Origin: Flavobacteriales bacterium
GTDB lineage: Bacteria > Bacteroidota > Bacteroidia > Flavobacteriales_F > PHOS-HE28
Direction of reading: 5' to 3'
Assembly: GCA_016705955.1 (NCBI GenBank)
Contig: JADJKO010000002.1
Coordinates: 62,001-126,000 of the forward strand
DNA: 64,000 bases
Positions 1 to 8,196 of the stretch are shown here, in pieces. The number at the start of each line of letters is the position of its first letter. Positions within the stretch are counted from its first letter, which is position 1. The translations under genes were made by a program, and so were the position numbers. The notes under the pieces were generated by a model, which did not search any database, was not told the DNA's origin, and saw only the letters and a list, made by a program, of their open reading frames with translations.

Positions 1-8
1 AAGGAAGG

Positions 9-110
9 CTAGGCATAGAGCGACATCAACACCTTCTCCGGCGTGTACGGCGCATCGTCCCGAAGCCCCGGGACCATGCACGCTTCGGATAGGGAAAGCA
101 CCGCACTCAT
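9..110 (-). pseudogene. Fragment of a second xdhB 3' end
   Basis: The minus strand encodes a short frame that ends in DAPYTPEKVLMSLYA and a TAG stop. The intact xdhB at 1351-3600 ends almost identically (DAPYTPEKVLMGLYM). A 34-bp stretch (24-57) is identical to 1366-1399 inside xdhB. The frame continues upstream to an ATG at 110 that overlaps the TGA of the PIN toxin gene, but the residues before DAPYT do not look like XdhB. I read this as a remnant left by duplication or insertion, not a functional 33-residue gene. The flank to the left is outside the window. Confidence 0.6.
24..57. repeat. 34-bp direct repeat, copy 1 (xdhB 3' end)
   Basis: This stretch is identical base for base to 1366-1399. 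It marks the left boundary of the interval that holds the toxin-antitoxin pair and the 149-residue gene. Confidence 0.85.
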
Positions 111-526
111 AAGAACTCCTTCTTGAACGCCGCAGGTTTCAGAATGCGGGTCTTTCCATGCTTCTTCAGCACCAGCAGATCATCATCGCCGGTGACCAGC
201 AGGTCGGCTTTGGCGGCTTTGGCGAGGGCGAGCAGGTAGTCGTCCTTGGGGTCGCGGCAGATCTTCTGGATCGGCGTCGGCACCGTCGTGCTCTCTGAGA
301 CCAGACAGAAGTCGGCGAAGAATTCGCGGGCTTCGGTCAGCGTGAAGTACTTGCGGAATTTGGGTCGTTCGACCACATCGAGCAGTTCGGCCAGCTGTTC
401 GTTCGAGGTGAACACTTGGAACCGATCATCCGCCAGCATGGATGACAGCCCGGCGAGCTCGCCACCCATGAACGAACTGACCAACACGTTGACGTCAACG
501 ACGAGCCTCACTATTGCGCTTGTCAT
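107..526 (-). CDS. PIN-domain toxin of a type II toxin-antitoxin pair
   Basis: This 139-residue protein resembles the PIN-family 'putative toxin-antitoxin system toxin component' group. PIN toxins are Mg-dependent ribonucleases. The first acidic residue is D11 in the strand LVVDVNVLV, followed by the DPKDDYLLALA segment (D92, D95, D96) and the VTGDDDLL segment (D114-D116), which together form the usual acidic pocket. I chose the ATG at 526 because it follows the antitoxin reading frame and places the first beta strand at the N-terminus; the longer frame to 550 has an implausible extension. It overlaps the 3' end of the upstream antitoxin gene by 32 bp, so the pair should be translationally coupled. 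The RNA target is unknown. Confidence 0.75.
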   Translation of the reverse strand: MTSAIVRLVVDVNVLVSSFMGGELAGLSSMLADDRFQVFTSNEQLAELLDVVERPKFRKYFTLTEAREFFADFCLVSESTTVPTPIQKICRDPKDDYLLALAKAAKADLLVTGDDDLLVLKKHGKTRILKPAAFKKEFL

Positions 527-743
527 ATCGTTCCTGCCGGACGTCCTCAACGATGCGTGCGATCTCGCGCGGGCTCATTTTCACCTTGCCCATGATCGCT
601 GCCATCCGGGCTACGGCATCCTTCTTCCGCTTCAGCGCCAGTCGTGCGGCAACCTTGTCCGCCTCCTTGTCGGATAGCTGGTCAACGATCAAGAGCAATT
701 GATCGAGCGTGATGGAAACCTTGGCTGTGGTGTCGAATGACAT
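495..743 (-). CDS. Antitoxin partner of the PIN toxin
   Basis: This small 82-residue protein precedes and overlaps the PIN toxin gene, the standard order for a type II antitoxin. It is rich in charged residues and predicted helices (a KEADKVAARLALKRKKDA-like stretch, then MSPREIARIVEDVRQERY), consistent with a dimerising, DNA-binding antitoxin that also wraps the toxin. I recognise no named family. The ATG at 743 is preferred over an upstream TTG because a perfect -7 element (TATCTTTG) lies at 762-769. The function rests mainly on context. Confidence 0.6.
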   Translation of the reverse strand: MSFDTTAKVSITLDQLLLIVDQLSDKEADKVAARLALKRKKDAVARMAAIMGKVKMSPREIARIVEDVRQERYDKRNSEARR

Positions 744-761
744 GACCCTTGTTGTGTTGCT

Positions 762-769
762 CAAAGATA
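762..769 (-). promoter_or_regulatory. -7 promoter element of the toxin-antitoxin operon
   Basis: On the minus strand this reads TATCTTTG, an exact match to the Bacteroidota -7 consensus TAnnTTTG, 18 bp before the antitoxin ATG. No clear -33 TTG was seen. Confidence 0.5.
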
Positions 770-895
770 AACGCGCTTGCCTCGCGCCCGAAGTTGAACC
801 AGCATCAACGTCGTTCCTCCTCGCTTGCGGGCTTTCCGCTTCTATCCCTCACGCAACTGAACTTCTCACTACATTTCCTCGCATAGTCGATTACG

Positions 896-1345
896 ATGAG
901 CAGCCAACCTCCAGAGCGTATTGCGATCGATCACGACGACTACCACGCTGAGCATGTGGGTCGAACGGCCGAGGGACACCAGTTCTTCCTGACAACACCA
1001 TTTGAGGCAGCCATTGGAGATAGTGTCGGCGGTGAATTCGTTGCGTTATACCTGTTCGATGAAATGGGGCGGTTGATCGAAGCGCGCATTGATGCATTCG
1101 GCCCACGGGCGACGTTGGATGACGATGCACGAAGGACCATGTATGAAAAGCGGTTGAAGGAACTCGGTCCGGTGACATTCGAACGCATTGAAGTCGCCCC
1201 ATTTGCTGTTGAGCGTTTCGGTACGACATTCGGGCTGGTCCTTAGGCCGCCTGAGGATGAGATCGAAGTTTGGGCAGTTGAAGTACAACCCGGCAACTAC
1301 ATGGCTTTTTTTGAGCCTTGGGATAGTGGCGAGTACGACACCTGA
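896..1345 (+). CDS. Conserved hypothetical protein
   Basis: This 149-residue soluble acidic protein has no signal peptide or membrane segment. It contains alternating beta-type stretches (EFVALYLFDEMGRLIEARIDAFG) and ends with an aromatic segment. I do not recognise the family. It diverges from the toxin-antitoxin operon and converges on xdhB with only 5 bp between them. A TACATTTC sequence at 870-877 resembles a -7 element. Together with the toxin-antitoxin pair it occupies the interval between the two copies of the xdhB 3' end, so it may have arrived with that insertion. Confidence 0.55.
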   Translation: MSSQPPERIAIDHDDYHAEHVGRTAEGHQFFLTTPFEAAIGDSVGGEFVALYLFDEMGRLIEARIDAFGPRATLDDDARRTMYEKRLKELGPVTFERIEVAPFAVERFGTTFGLVLRPPEDEIEVWAVEVQPGNYMAFFEPWDSGEYDT

Positions 1346-1350
1346 TCGAC

Positions 1351-3600
1351 TCACATGTACAACCCCATCAACACCTTCTCCGGCGTGTACGGCGCATCGA
1401 ACACCATGCGCGCATCCGGCCGGAAGGCTTTGATCGCGTTCTGGATCGCGAAGTACACCCCGATCCCGTACATCAGCGGCGGTTCACCCACGGCCTTGCT
1501 GCGGCGGATGGCCAGCGGATGGCCGTCGGTCGGTAGCGCCTCGATCGTGATCTCCTTCGGTACGCTGTGGATGTCGGGCACCTTGTAGGTGCTCAGCGCG
1601 TTGCTCAGGAGCTTGCCTTTGTCGTTGTAGACGATCTCCTCCATCGTCATCCAGCCGAGGCCCTGCACCAGGCCGCCTTCGATCTGGCCGATGTCCACCG
1701 CATCGTTCATGCGCTTGCCGAAGTCGTGTACCAGCTTCACCGCGTCCACCACGTAGGTGCCGCGGATGCAATCCACCGTGACCATCACCGCAGCAGTGCC
1801 ATAGACGTGGTAAGCGAAAGGATGGCCTTTCTCCTTCGCCTTGTCGAAGTGGATCTCCGGCGTGGCATAGTGGCCGCTCTCGCTCAGGTTCACGCGGTCC
1901 CAGTGGCAGGCGTGGATCAGTTTCTTCCAATCAAGCTCGGTGGGCTGGCCGTTGTTCAGCACCGCTTCGTTCACGATGGTGATCGCCTCCGGCGTGCTCT
2001 TCAACATGCGCGATGCCTTCTCCTTGATCCGCGCGAGGATCGCGTTGCAGCCGTTCTCCAGCGCCTTGCCGTTCAGATCCGCCGTGGCGCTGGCCGCGCT
2101 GGGACTGGTGTTCGCCACGCGCGTGGTGTTCGTGCTCTCCAGCTTCACGCGTGATGGATCGATCGAGAACACGGCCGCCGCCACTTGCACCATCTTGGTG
2201 TTGAGGCCCTGGCCCATCTCCACGCCGCCGGTGCTCACGCCCACGCTGCCGTCCTGGTACACATGCACCAAGGCACGCGCATGGTTCATCGGCGTATTGG
2301 TGAACGAGATGCCGAAGCAGATCGGCATGATGGCCATGCCTTTCTTGTGCGTCTCACTCTTCGCGTTGAAGGCATCGACCTCCGCTTGTTGCTTGTCGAA
2401 GTCGAAGGTCCTGTCGGCCAGTTCCCAAGCAGGTGTTGCGTTCACATGTTCCGCGATCTGGCCGTAGCTGAACTCGCTGCCTTCGTGCATCAGGTTGCGG
2501 CGCTGGATCTCTCGCGCGCTCACACCCAGTTCCTGTGCAGCCTTCGCGATCGCGCTTTCGATCACGAACATGCCTTGCGGACCACCGAAGCCACGGAACG
2601 CCGTGTTGGGTGGTAGGTGCGTGCGACAGCAGTAGGCCGTCACCTCCACGTTCGGCACGAAGTAGCTGTTCGTCGCGTGGAAGAGCGTGCGCTCCATCAC
2701 CGCAGGGGAGAGGTCGGCGGCAGCACCGGCGTTCTGGTGGAAGGTGGCTTCGTAAGCCACGATCTTCAGGTCCTTGTCCAAACCGATCTTGAAATCGCTG
2801 CTGTACGGATGCCGCTTGCCCGTCATGCGCATATCGTCCATGCGGTGCATTGCGAGCTTCACTGGTTTCTTCAAGAGGTAGCTCGCCAGTGCCACCATCG
2901 CAGCCCACGCCGATGCCTGATCCTCCTTGCCGCCGAAGCCGCCGCCGAGACGGGTCACGTCGACTTCCACCTTGTGCATGGGAACACCCAAGACCTTCGC
3001 GACAGTGCGCTGCACGGCGGTTGGGCCTTGTGTGCTCGATGAGATCCGGATGCTGCCGTGCTCGGTAGGGTAGGCGTAGGCACCCTGTGTCTCGATATAC
3101 AGGTGTTCCTGTCCGTTGGTATCAGCTCGGCCCTCGAATACGTGAGCACACTTCGCCCACGCTTGCTTCGGATCGCCCAGCTTGAAGGTGCGTGGCGGGA
3201 TGATCAACTCGCCTTTCGCTCGCGCTTCCCGGGGATCCGTGATCACTGGTAACTCCTCCAACTCGACCGTGATGAGCTTGCGCGCTTGGATCGCAGCGTT
3301 CTCGGAAGTGGCGATGATCAGCGCCACCGGCATTCCCCAGAAGTGGATCTCTTTTTCTGCGAAGAGCGGCTCATCCGGGATGATGCCTCCGATCTGGTTC
3401 TCGCCGGGGACGTCGGTGTAGGTGAGGATCCTGATCACTCCGGGATAAGCTGTAGCCTCGGATACATCGAGCTTCTTGATGTTCGCGTGAGCTGAAGGAG
3501 CATCGTACGGCAAGGCGTACAGCGTACCCTGCATCACAGGGATGTCATCGAGGTAGATCGAACGCCCCGTGACGTGGCCGCTGCTGTCGATGTTCTTCAT
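1351..3600 (-). CDS. xdhB: Xanthine dehydrogenase, molybdopterin-binding subunit
   Basis: This 749-residue protein is the large molybdenum-cofactor subunit of xanthine dehydrogenase, which oxidises hypoxanthine and xanthine to urate. Family landmarks are visible: the LGGGFGGKE cofactor motif, AFRGFGGPQG, VEMGQGLNTK, and the C-terminal VGEPPLMYG segment with the active-site Glu. The length fits split bacterial enzymes of the XdhB type. It overlaps the FAD/Fe-S subunit gene by 4 bp (ATGA), indicating coupled translation, and follows a guanine deaminase gene in the same operon. The substrate could in principle be another heterocycle, but the deaminase makes purine the best guess. Confidence 0.93.
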   Translation of the reverse strand: MKNIDSSGHVTGRSIYLDDIPVMQGTLYALPYDAPSAHANIKKLDVSEATAYPGVIRILTYTDVPGENQIGGIIPDEPLFAEKEIHFWGMPVALIIATSENAAIQARKLITVELEELPVITDPREARAKGELIIPPRTFKLGDPKQAWAKCAHVFEGRADTNGQEHLYIETQGAYAYPTEHGSIRISSSTQGPTAVQRTVAKVLGVPMHKVEVDVTRLGGGFGGKEDQASAWAAMVALASYLLKKPVKLAMHRMDDMRMTGKRHPYSSDFKIGLDKDLKIVAYEATFHQNAGAAADLSPAVMERTLFHATNSYFVPNVEVTAYCCRTHLPPNTAFRGFGGPQGMFVIESAIAKAAQELGVSAREIQRRNLMHEGSEFSYGQIAEHVNATPAWELADRTFDFDKQQAEVDAFNAKSETHKKGMAIMPICFGISFTNTPMNHARALVHVYQDGSVGVSTGGVEMGQGLNTKMVQVAAAVFSIDPSRVKLESTNTTRVANTSPSAASATADLNGKALENGCNAILARIKEKASRMLKSTPEAITIVNEAVLNNGQPTELDWKKLIHACHWDRVNLSESGHYATPEIHFDKAKEKGHPFAYHVYGTAAVMVTVDCIRGTYVVDAVKLVHDFGKRMNDAVDIGQIEGGLVQGLGWMTMEEIVYNDKGKLLSNALSTYKVPDIHSVPKEITIEALPTDGHPLAIRRSKAVGEPPLMYGIGVYFAIQNAIKAFRPDARMVFDAPYTPEKVLMGLYM
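1366..1399. repeat. 34-bp direct repeat, copy 2 (inside xdhB)
   Basis: This is the copy within the intact xdhB C-terminal codons, identical to 24-57. The bases on either side differ between the copies. Confidence 0.85.
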
Positions 3601-5180
3601 GCGACCAATTCCTTCAGCGCGAATTTCTCTGGGAACAACTCCATGAAGTGTGCGAAGACCAGTTGTCGCAAGAGCAACCGCTTGTACTCCGCAGTGCCAC
3701 GCGCATCACTGATCGGCGCGATCTCATCGTTCATGATCGTGATAGCTCCGCGAACCGTCTCCGGCGAGATCGACTTGCCTGCTAGGAAGGCTGATGTCTT
3801 CGCCAAATACTTCGGTATCGGCGCTACGCCGCCTGCACTCAGGTAAGCTTCACAGATCTTGTCGCCTTCCATCTCCAGCCGGATCGCGCTGTTCACGGTG
3901 GCGATGTCGAGGTAGGTGCGTTTGCTCACTTTCTCGAAGTTGAAGCGCGTGCTCTTGGTCGGCAACGCGAAGCGTACGGAGGTTAGGATCTCGCTTGATG
4001 ACTTGTCGAGGTCTTTGTAGCCTTTGTAGAGGTCTTTGAGTTTTTTGGAGCGGCGGTTGTCCGTTGTCAGTTGTCGGTTCGACTGTCGCACAGGTCCGTG
4101 CGCGCTGGAGGGTGCGACGGATGAACTGACAACCGACAACTCAATATCGCTATCCAAAGCCAGAAAGAAGATCGTGAGATCCCCGATCGGCGAAGCATTC
4201 ACGAAGTTCCCGGCCAGCGTCCCCATGTTGCGGATGGGCGTGGAGGATACGAGCAGCAGTTGGCTCTCCAAGTTCGGAAAGTGATGGAGGAGCTCCTTCG
4301 AGGCCAATAGGTCGTTGGCCGTGCATGCTCCACCGATGACGCACTCGTCGCCTTTGAACCGGATGCCCTTCAGCGCTTCGTCATTGAACACTGATCGCAC
4401 AAGTGAGCGATGCATCGTGTCGTGCTTCTGTACGTACAGGTCGGTTCCACCGGAGACCAGGATCGAGTTGTCGGTATTCGGTTGTCGGTTTGTCGATCGC
4501 ACGGGCTCGCGCTGGTTGTTTGTTGTCAGTTGATCCTGTCGCACGGGCTCGCCTGCGTTGGGATGTGCGACGGATGAACTGACAACCGACAACTGAGCTT
4601 CGGTACGCATTCTTTCCAACCGATCCTTGATCCCTGTGAAGTAGGAGGGCAGGAATCCATTCTTCACCGACCAGCCGATCGGGTCCTTCCCATCCTTCTT
4701 CTTCAGTTGATCAGCAATGATCCCCGCAGCACGCTCGATCGACTTGTAACCCGTGCATCGGCAGATGTTCCCGTCGATGGCGCGGGTCGCGAGATCTTGT
4801 GTGACCGTCTCCTTCGACATGCAACAACCACTCAACGACACCACGAAGCCCGGTGTGCAGAAGCCGCATTGGGTTCCGCTCTCGTCCACCATCGCTTGCT
4901 GAACAGGGGAGAGGGTGTCCATGTTCAATCCTTCGACCGTCACAATGTGCTTGCCGTGAACGTTCGCAAGTGCGAGCAAGCAGGAGGTCATCGAACGGTA
5001 CTCGACCCGATCGCCTTTCAATTCACCAACAAGCACCGTGCAAGCCCCGCAATCACCTTCGCGGCAGCCGATCTTGGTGCCGGGGAGGTGTTGCTTGTAA
5101 CGGATAATGTCGAGCAGCACCGTGCCTTCCGGTTCGGCACACGCGATCATTGCGTCGTTCAGGATGAAGGACACCATCAC
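3597..5180 (-). CDS. xdhA: Xanthine dehydrogenase, FAD and 2Fe-2S subunit
   Basis: This 527-residue subunit passes electrons from the molybdenum site to FAD. The N-terminal ferredoxin domain carries CREGDCGAC (C39, C44, C47); the second cluster domain has CGFC (105-108) and CRC (140-142). The FAD domain follows (GGTD at 244-247, then STPIRNMGTLAGN). Two unusual low-complexity inserts interrupt it, at about residues 196-239 just before the FAD domain and 348-376 inside it. Both begin LSVVSSSVA, end in TDN, and are encoded by copies of one inverted repeat element. The frame is kept through both, so the gene is probably functional. It starts 1 bp from the deaminase stop codon. Confidence 0.92.
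   Translation of the reverse strand: MMVSFILNDAMIACAEPEGTVLLDIIRYKQHLPGTKIGCREGDCGACTVLVGELKGDRVEYRSMTSCLLALANVHGKHIVTVEGLNMDTLSPVQQAMVDESGTQCGFCTPGFVVSLSGCCMSKETVTQDLATRAIDGNICRCTGYKSIERAAGIIADQLKKKDGKDPIGWSVKNGFLPSYFTGIKDRLERMRTEAQLSVVSSSVAHPNAGEPVRQDQLTTNNQREPVRSTNRQPNTDNSILVSGGTDLYVQKHDTMHRSLVRSVFNDEALKGIRFKGDECVIGGACTANDLLASKELLHHFPNLESQLLLVSSTPIRNMGTLAGNFVNASPIGDLTIFFLALDSDIELSVVSSSVAPSSAHGPVRQSNRQLTTDNRRSKKLKDLYKGYKDLDKSSSEILTSVRFALPTKSTRFNFEKVSKRTYLDIATVNSAIRLEMEGDKICEAYLSAGGVAPIPKYLAKTSAFLAGKSISPETVRGAITIMNDEIAPISDARGTAEYKRLLLRQLVFAHFMELFPEKFALKELVA
4056..4141. repeat. STRR-like inverted element inside xdhA, copy 1
   Basis: The arms are built from imperfect 7-mers (GTTGTCn) and face each other, with an inner GTCGCAC/GTGCGAC inverted pair. 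The element is translated in-frame within the FAD domain of xdhA and shares the block GGATGAACTGACAACCGACA with copy 2. Confidence 0.8.
4465..4597. repeat. STRR-like inverted element inside xdhA, copy 2
   Basis: This belongs to the same family as 4056-4141 and lies in the same orientation. It looks composite, with two GTCGCAC- or GATCGCAC-type inner arms. It encodes the linker before the FAD domain. Confidence 0.8.
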
Positions 5181-5654
5181 TCAGTATTCGATCTTCTTCG
5201 TACTCGCCTTCCACTTCTCGAACGCCACTTGCGCTTCGTCCCGCATCAATTGTTGCGTGAAGAGTTTGCGATCACCGATCGGTCGCTCCATCTCCGCGTA
5301 GATGAAGGCATCATCAAAGTGGATCGCGGCGGCATCGGCTTTCGTGTTCGCGTAGTAGATCGCCTTCGGACGCGCCCAGTAGATCGCGCCAAGGCACATC
5401 GGGCAAGGCTCGCAGCTGCAATAGATCTCGCAGCCATCAAGCTGAAAAGACCCCAATTCCGCGCAGGCTTTCCGGATGGCGACCACTTCAGCATGCGCCG
5501 TCGGGTCGTTACTCGTGGTCACCTCATTCGCCCCATGTGCGATGATCACCCCGCCCTTCACCACCACACAACCGAAAGGACCACCTTTGCCGCTTTCAAC
5601 ATTCTCCAATGAGAGGCGAATGGCCTCCTCCATGTGTTTTCGATCTCCGCTCAT
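5181..5654 (-). CDS. guaD: Guanine deaminase (CDA-fold nucleoside deaminase)
   Basis: This 157-residue zinc hydrolase of the cytidine deaminase fold most likely converts guanine to xanthine. The zinc-site motifs are HAE (in PTAHAEVVAIR) and CEPCPMC, the PCxxC signature of the guanine deaminase/TadA group. The ATG at 5654 places the first helix correctly; the longer frame to 5777 runs into the divergent carA promoter region. It sits directly upstream of xdhA and xdhB, so the operon makes xanthine and then oxidises it. A TadA-like tRNA deaminase is less likely given the neighbours. Confidence 0.85.
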   Translation of the reverse strand: MSGDRKHMEEAIRLSLENVESGKGGPFGCVVVKGGVIIAHGANEVTTSNDPTAHAEVVAIRKACAELGSFQLDGCEIYCSCEPCPMCLGAIYWARPKAIYYANTKADAAAIHFDDAFIYAEMERPIGDRKLFTQQLMRDEAQVAFEKWKASTKKIEY

Positions 5655-5665
5655 GCTCTGGTTGA

Positions 5666-5673
5666 CAAGGATA
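5666..5673 (-). promoter_or_regulatory. Likely -7 element of the guaD-xdhAB operon
   Basis: The minus strand reads TATCCTTG, one mismatch from TAnnTTTG, 11 bp before the guaD ATG. Confidence 0.4.
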
Positions 5674-5738
5674 CCACTGGATCGAGCGCTTATCAACACC
5701 TGTGGATGATCCATCCCTGACGCGTTGGCATCGACGAA

Positions 5739-5746
5739 TATCTTTG
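5739..5746 (+). promoter_or_regulatory. -7 element of carA-eno
   Basis: TATCTTTG is an exact match to the Bacteroidota -7 consensus, 16 bp before the carA ATG in the divergent intergenic region. Confidence 0.55.
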
Positions 5747-5762
5747 CGCACCCTGCCGGACC

Positions 5763-6899
5763 ATGCTCATCAGTCACCGACCCGAAGCCATTCTTCTACT
5801 TGCGGACGGAACGGTATTTCGGGGTCGAGCGATCGGAGCGCGTGGGGTCACTGTAGGAGAGATCTGCTTCAATACCGGGATGACCGGCTATCAGGAGATC
5901 TTTTCCGATCCGAGCTATACCGGCCAGATCATGACGATGGCCTCGCCGCATATCGGGAATTACGGTGTGAAGGTCGGCGAGGAGGAAAGCGGAAGGCCGA
6001 CGATCGCCGGTCTGGTGGTGAAGAAGTACAGCGAGGTATGGAGCCGCCCCGGTGGCACTGGATCGCTTGATGACCATTTGGTGGAGCATGGCGTTGTGGG
6101 GATCAGTGATCTGGACACACGCAAACTCGTGCGCCATATCCGGGATCATGGTGCGCAGAATGCGTTGATCAGTTCAATGGAAATGGATCTGAAGATCCTT
6201 TCCGCCCGGTTGAAGGAGGCGCCGGACATGAGCGGTCGGGAACTGTCCAGCACAGTGAGCACACGCGAAGCGTATGAGGTGGGACCGGCAGACGCTTCCT
6301 TCCGCGTGGCATTGGTGGATTATGGCGTGAAACGGAACATAGAGCGCTGCCTCACCGAGCGTGACTGTCGTGTGCGTGTGTTCCCGATGACCACATCGGT
6401 TGCGGAGATGCTCGCATGGAAACCGGACGGGATCATGCTGAGCAACGGCCCCGGCGATCCCGGCGCGATGCCGTCCAGTGTGAAGCAGGTGAAGGAGATC
6501 GTCGCGAGTGGACTACCGGTGTTCGGCATTTGTCTCGGTCATCAGTTGTTAGGCGAGAGTCTGGGTATCGCCACCGAGAAGATGCATCACGGTCACCGCG
6601 GCATTAATCACCCGGTGAAGGACCTCACCACCGGGCGCGATGAAGTGACCTCCCAGAACCATGGTTTCGTGCTGCGTCGAACGGATGCGGAGAAGAACAC
6701 AGCCGTGGAGATCACGCACACCCACCTGAATGATGGCAGCGTAGCCGGGATCCGCTTGAAGGGAAAGCCGGTCTTCAGTGTACAGTATCACCCCGAAGCC
6801 GGGCCGGGACCCTATGACAGCCGGTATCTCTTCGATCGTTTCGTTCAACTCATGAAGGAGCATGTGCGCGTTGAGCGCCATGCGCCGCAGAACGCCTAA
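5763..6899 (+). CDS. carA: Carbamoyl-phosphate synthase small subunit
   Basis: This 378-residue glutaminase subunit hydrolyses glutamine and feeds ammonia to CarB for carbamoyl phosphate synthesis (pyrimidines and arginine). The N-terminal CarA domain has the typical GxxFNTGMTGYQE segment (about 32-45). The class I amidotransferase domain carries nucleophile C257 in FGICLGHQ and the H343/E345 pair in QYHPEAGPGP. Length is normal. carB is not adjacent; eno follows after 9 bp, so the two are probably co-transcribed. The ATG at 5763 lies just after a consensus -7 element. Confidence 0.97.
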   Translation: MLISHRPEAILLLADGTVFRGRAIGARGVTVGEICFNTGMTGYQEIFSDPSYTGQIMTMASPHIGNYGVKVGEEESGRPTIAGLVVKKYSEVWSRPGGTGSLDDHLVEHGVVGISDLDTRKLVRHIRDHGAQNALISSMEMDLKILSARLKEAPDMSGRELSSTVSTREAYEVGPADASFRVALVDYGVKRNIERCLTERDCRVRVFPMTTSVAEMLAWKPDGIMLSNGPGDPGAMPSSVKQVKEIVASGLPVFGICLGHQLLGESLGIATEKMHHGHRGINHPVKDLTTGRDEVTSQNHGFVLRRTDAEKNTAVEITHTHLNDGSVAGIRLKGKPVFSVQYHPEAGPGPYDSRYLFDRFVQLMKEHVRVERHAPQNA

Positions 6900-6908
6900 C
6901 CCCAACTG

Positions 6909-8195
6909 ATGAGCCTTATTGCCAAGATCCATGCGCGCGAGATCCTTGACTCACGCGGCAATCCGACCATTGAAGTGGATGTGTGGACCGATACCGGACA
7001 TACCGGCCGGGCAGCAGTGCCGAGCGGCGCAAGTACCGGTGCGCATGAAGCAATGGAGCTGCGCGATGGCGACAAGAAGCGCTACCTCGGCAAAGGCGTT
7101 CGAAAAGCCGTTGAACATGTGAATGGAACGCTCAATACCGAGTTGAACGGCGCGCTCGTCACCGAGCAGACCATGATCGATCGCGCGCTGATCGGATTGG
7201 ATGGCACACCGAACAAGTCGAACCTCGGAGCGAATGCGATCCTGGGGGTGAGCTTGGCGGTGGCTAAGGCCGGAGCGAGTGAGACCGGATTGCCGCTGTA
7301 TCGATATGTGGGTGGCGTGAATGCAGCGACCATACCGGTGCCGCTGATGAACATCCTCAATGGAGGAGCACACGCCGACAACAAGGTGGACGTGCAGGAG
7401 TTCATGATCATGCCCGTGGGTGCGAAGCGCTTCAGCGATGGCCTGCGGATGGGTGCCGAGATCTTCCACGGATTGAAGGCCGTGCTGAAGAAGAAAGGAT
7501 TGAGCACCAACGTGGGTGATGAAGGTGGATTCGCACCCGACCTGCCGAGCAACGAGGATGCACTGAAATTGGTGATGCAGGCGATCGAGCAGGCAGGCTA
7601 CAAACCCGGTGAGGACGTCGTGCTCGCACTCGATTGTGCCAGCACCGAGTTCTACGATGCGAAGAAGAAGCGCTACACGCTGGAGAGCACGGGCGATGTG
7701 TTGACCAGTGACGAGATGGTGGCGATGTGGGCCGATTGGGCCAAGCGCTACCCGATCGTGAGCATCGAGGACGGCATGGCCGAGGACGACTGGGCCGGTT
7801 GGAAGAAGTTGACGGACACCGTTGGTGATCGCGTGCAACTCGTCGGTGATGATCTCTTCGTCACGAATACGACGCGCCTCGCCGAAGGCATCGAGAAAGG
7901 GATCGCGAACAGCATGCTGGTGAAGGTGAATCAGATCGGCACGCTCACTGAAACGATCGAAGCCGTGGAGATGGCGCACCGTGCGAAGTACACCAGCGTG
8001 ATGAGCCACCGCAGTGGTGAGACCGAGGACAGTACCATCGCGGATCTGGCCGTGGCGCTCAATTGCGGCATGATCAAGACCGGCAGTGCCAGCCGGAGCG
8101 ATCGCATCGCGAAGTACAACCAGTTGCTGCGGATCGAGGAACAACTCGGCCCGGCTGCGGTGTATCCCGGCAGAAGCCTTCGGTACGTGAACTGA
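6909..8195 (+). CDS. eno: Enolase
   Basis: This 428-residue glycolytic enzyme interconverts 2-phosphoglycerate and phosphoenolpyruvate. It starts with the canonical IHAREILDSRGNPT and contains GASTGAHEA, the acid/base region NVGDEGGFAPDL, metal ligands in SIEDGMAEDDW and VGDDLFVTN, the catalytic Lys region LVKVNQIGTLTET, and the signature SHRSGETED. It is full length and lies 9 bp after carA. It ends 1 bp before the stop codon of the convergent sulfatase gene, leaving no room for a separate terminator. Confidence 0.98.
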   Translation: MSLIAKIHAREILDSRGNPTIEVDVWTDTGHTGRAAVPSGASTGAHEAMELRDGDKKRYLGKGVRKAVEHVNGTLNTELNGALVTEQTMIDRALIGLDGTPNKSNLGANAILGVSLAVAKAGASETGLPLYRYVGGVNAATIPVPLMNILNGGAHADNKVDVQEFMIMPVGAKRFSDGLRMGAEIFHGLKAVLKKKGLSTNVGDEGGFAPDLPSNEDALKLVMQAIEQAGYKPGEDVVLALDCASTEFYDAKKKRYTLESTGDVLTSDEMVAMWADWAKRYPIVSIEDGMAEDDWAGWKKLTDTVGDRVQLVGDDLFVTNTTRLAEGIEKGIANSMLVKVNQIGTLTETIEAVEMAHRAKYTSVMSHRSGETEDSTIADLAVALNCGMIKTGSASRSDRIAKYNQLLRIEEQLGPAAVYPGRSLRYVN

Positions 8196-8196
8196 G

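Noticed and set aside
4707..5612. 301-codon plus-strand frame across xdhA and guaD
   Set aside because: It covers two real minus-strand genes and the junction between them, with no protein-like features.
6951..8144. Long antisense open frame (397 codons) inside eno
   Set aside because: It is fully antisense to a textbook enolase, with no domain. High-GC codon bias leaves long open frames on the opposite strand.
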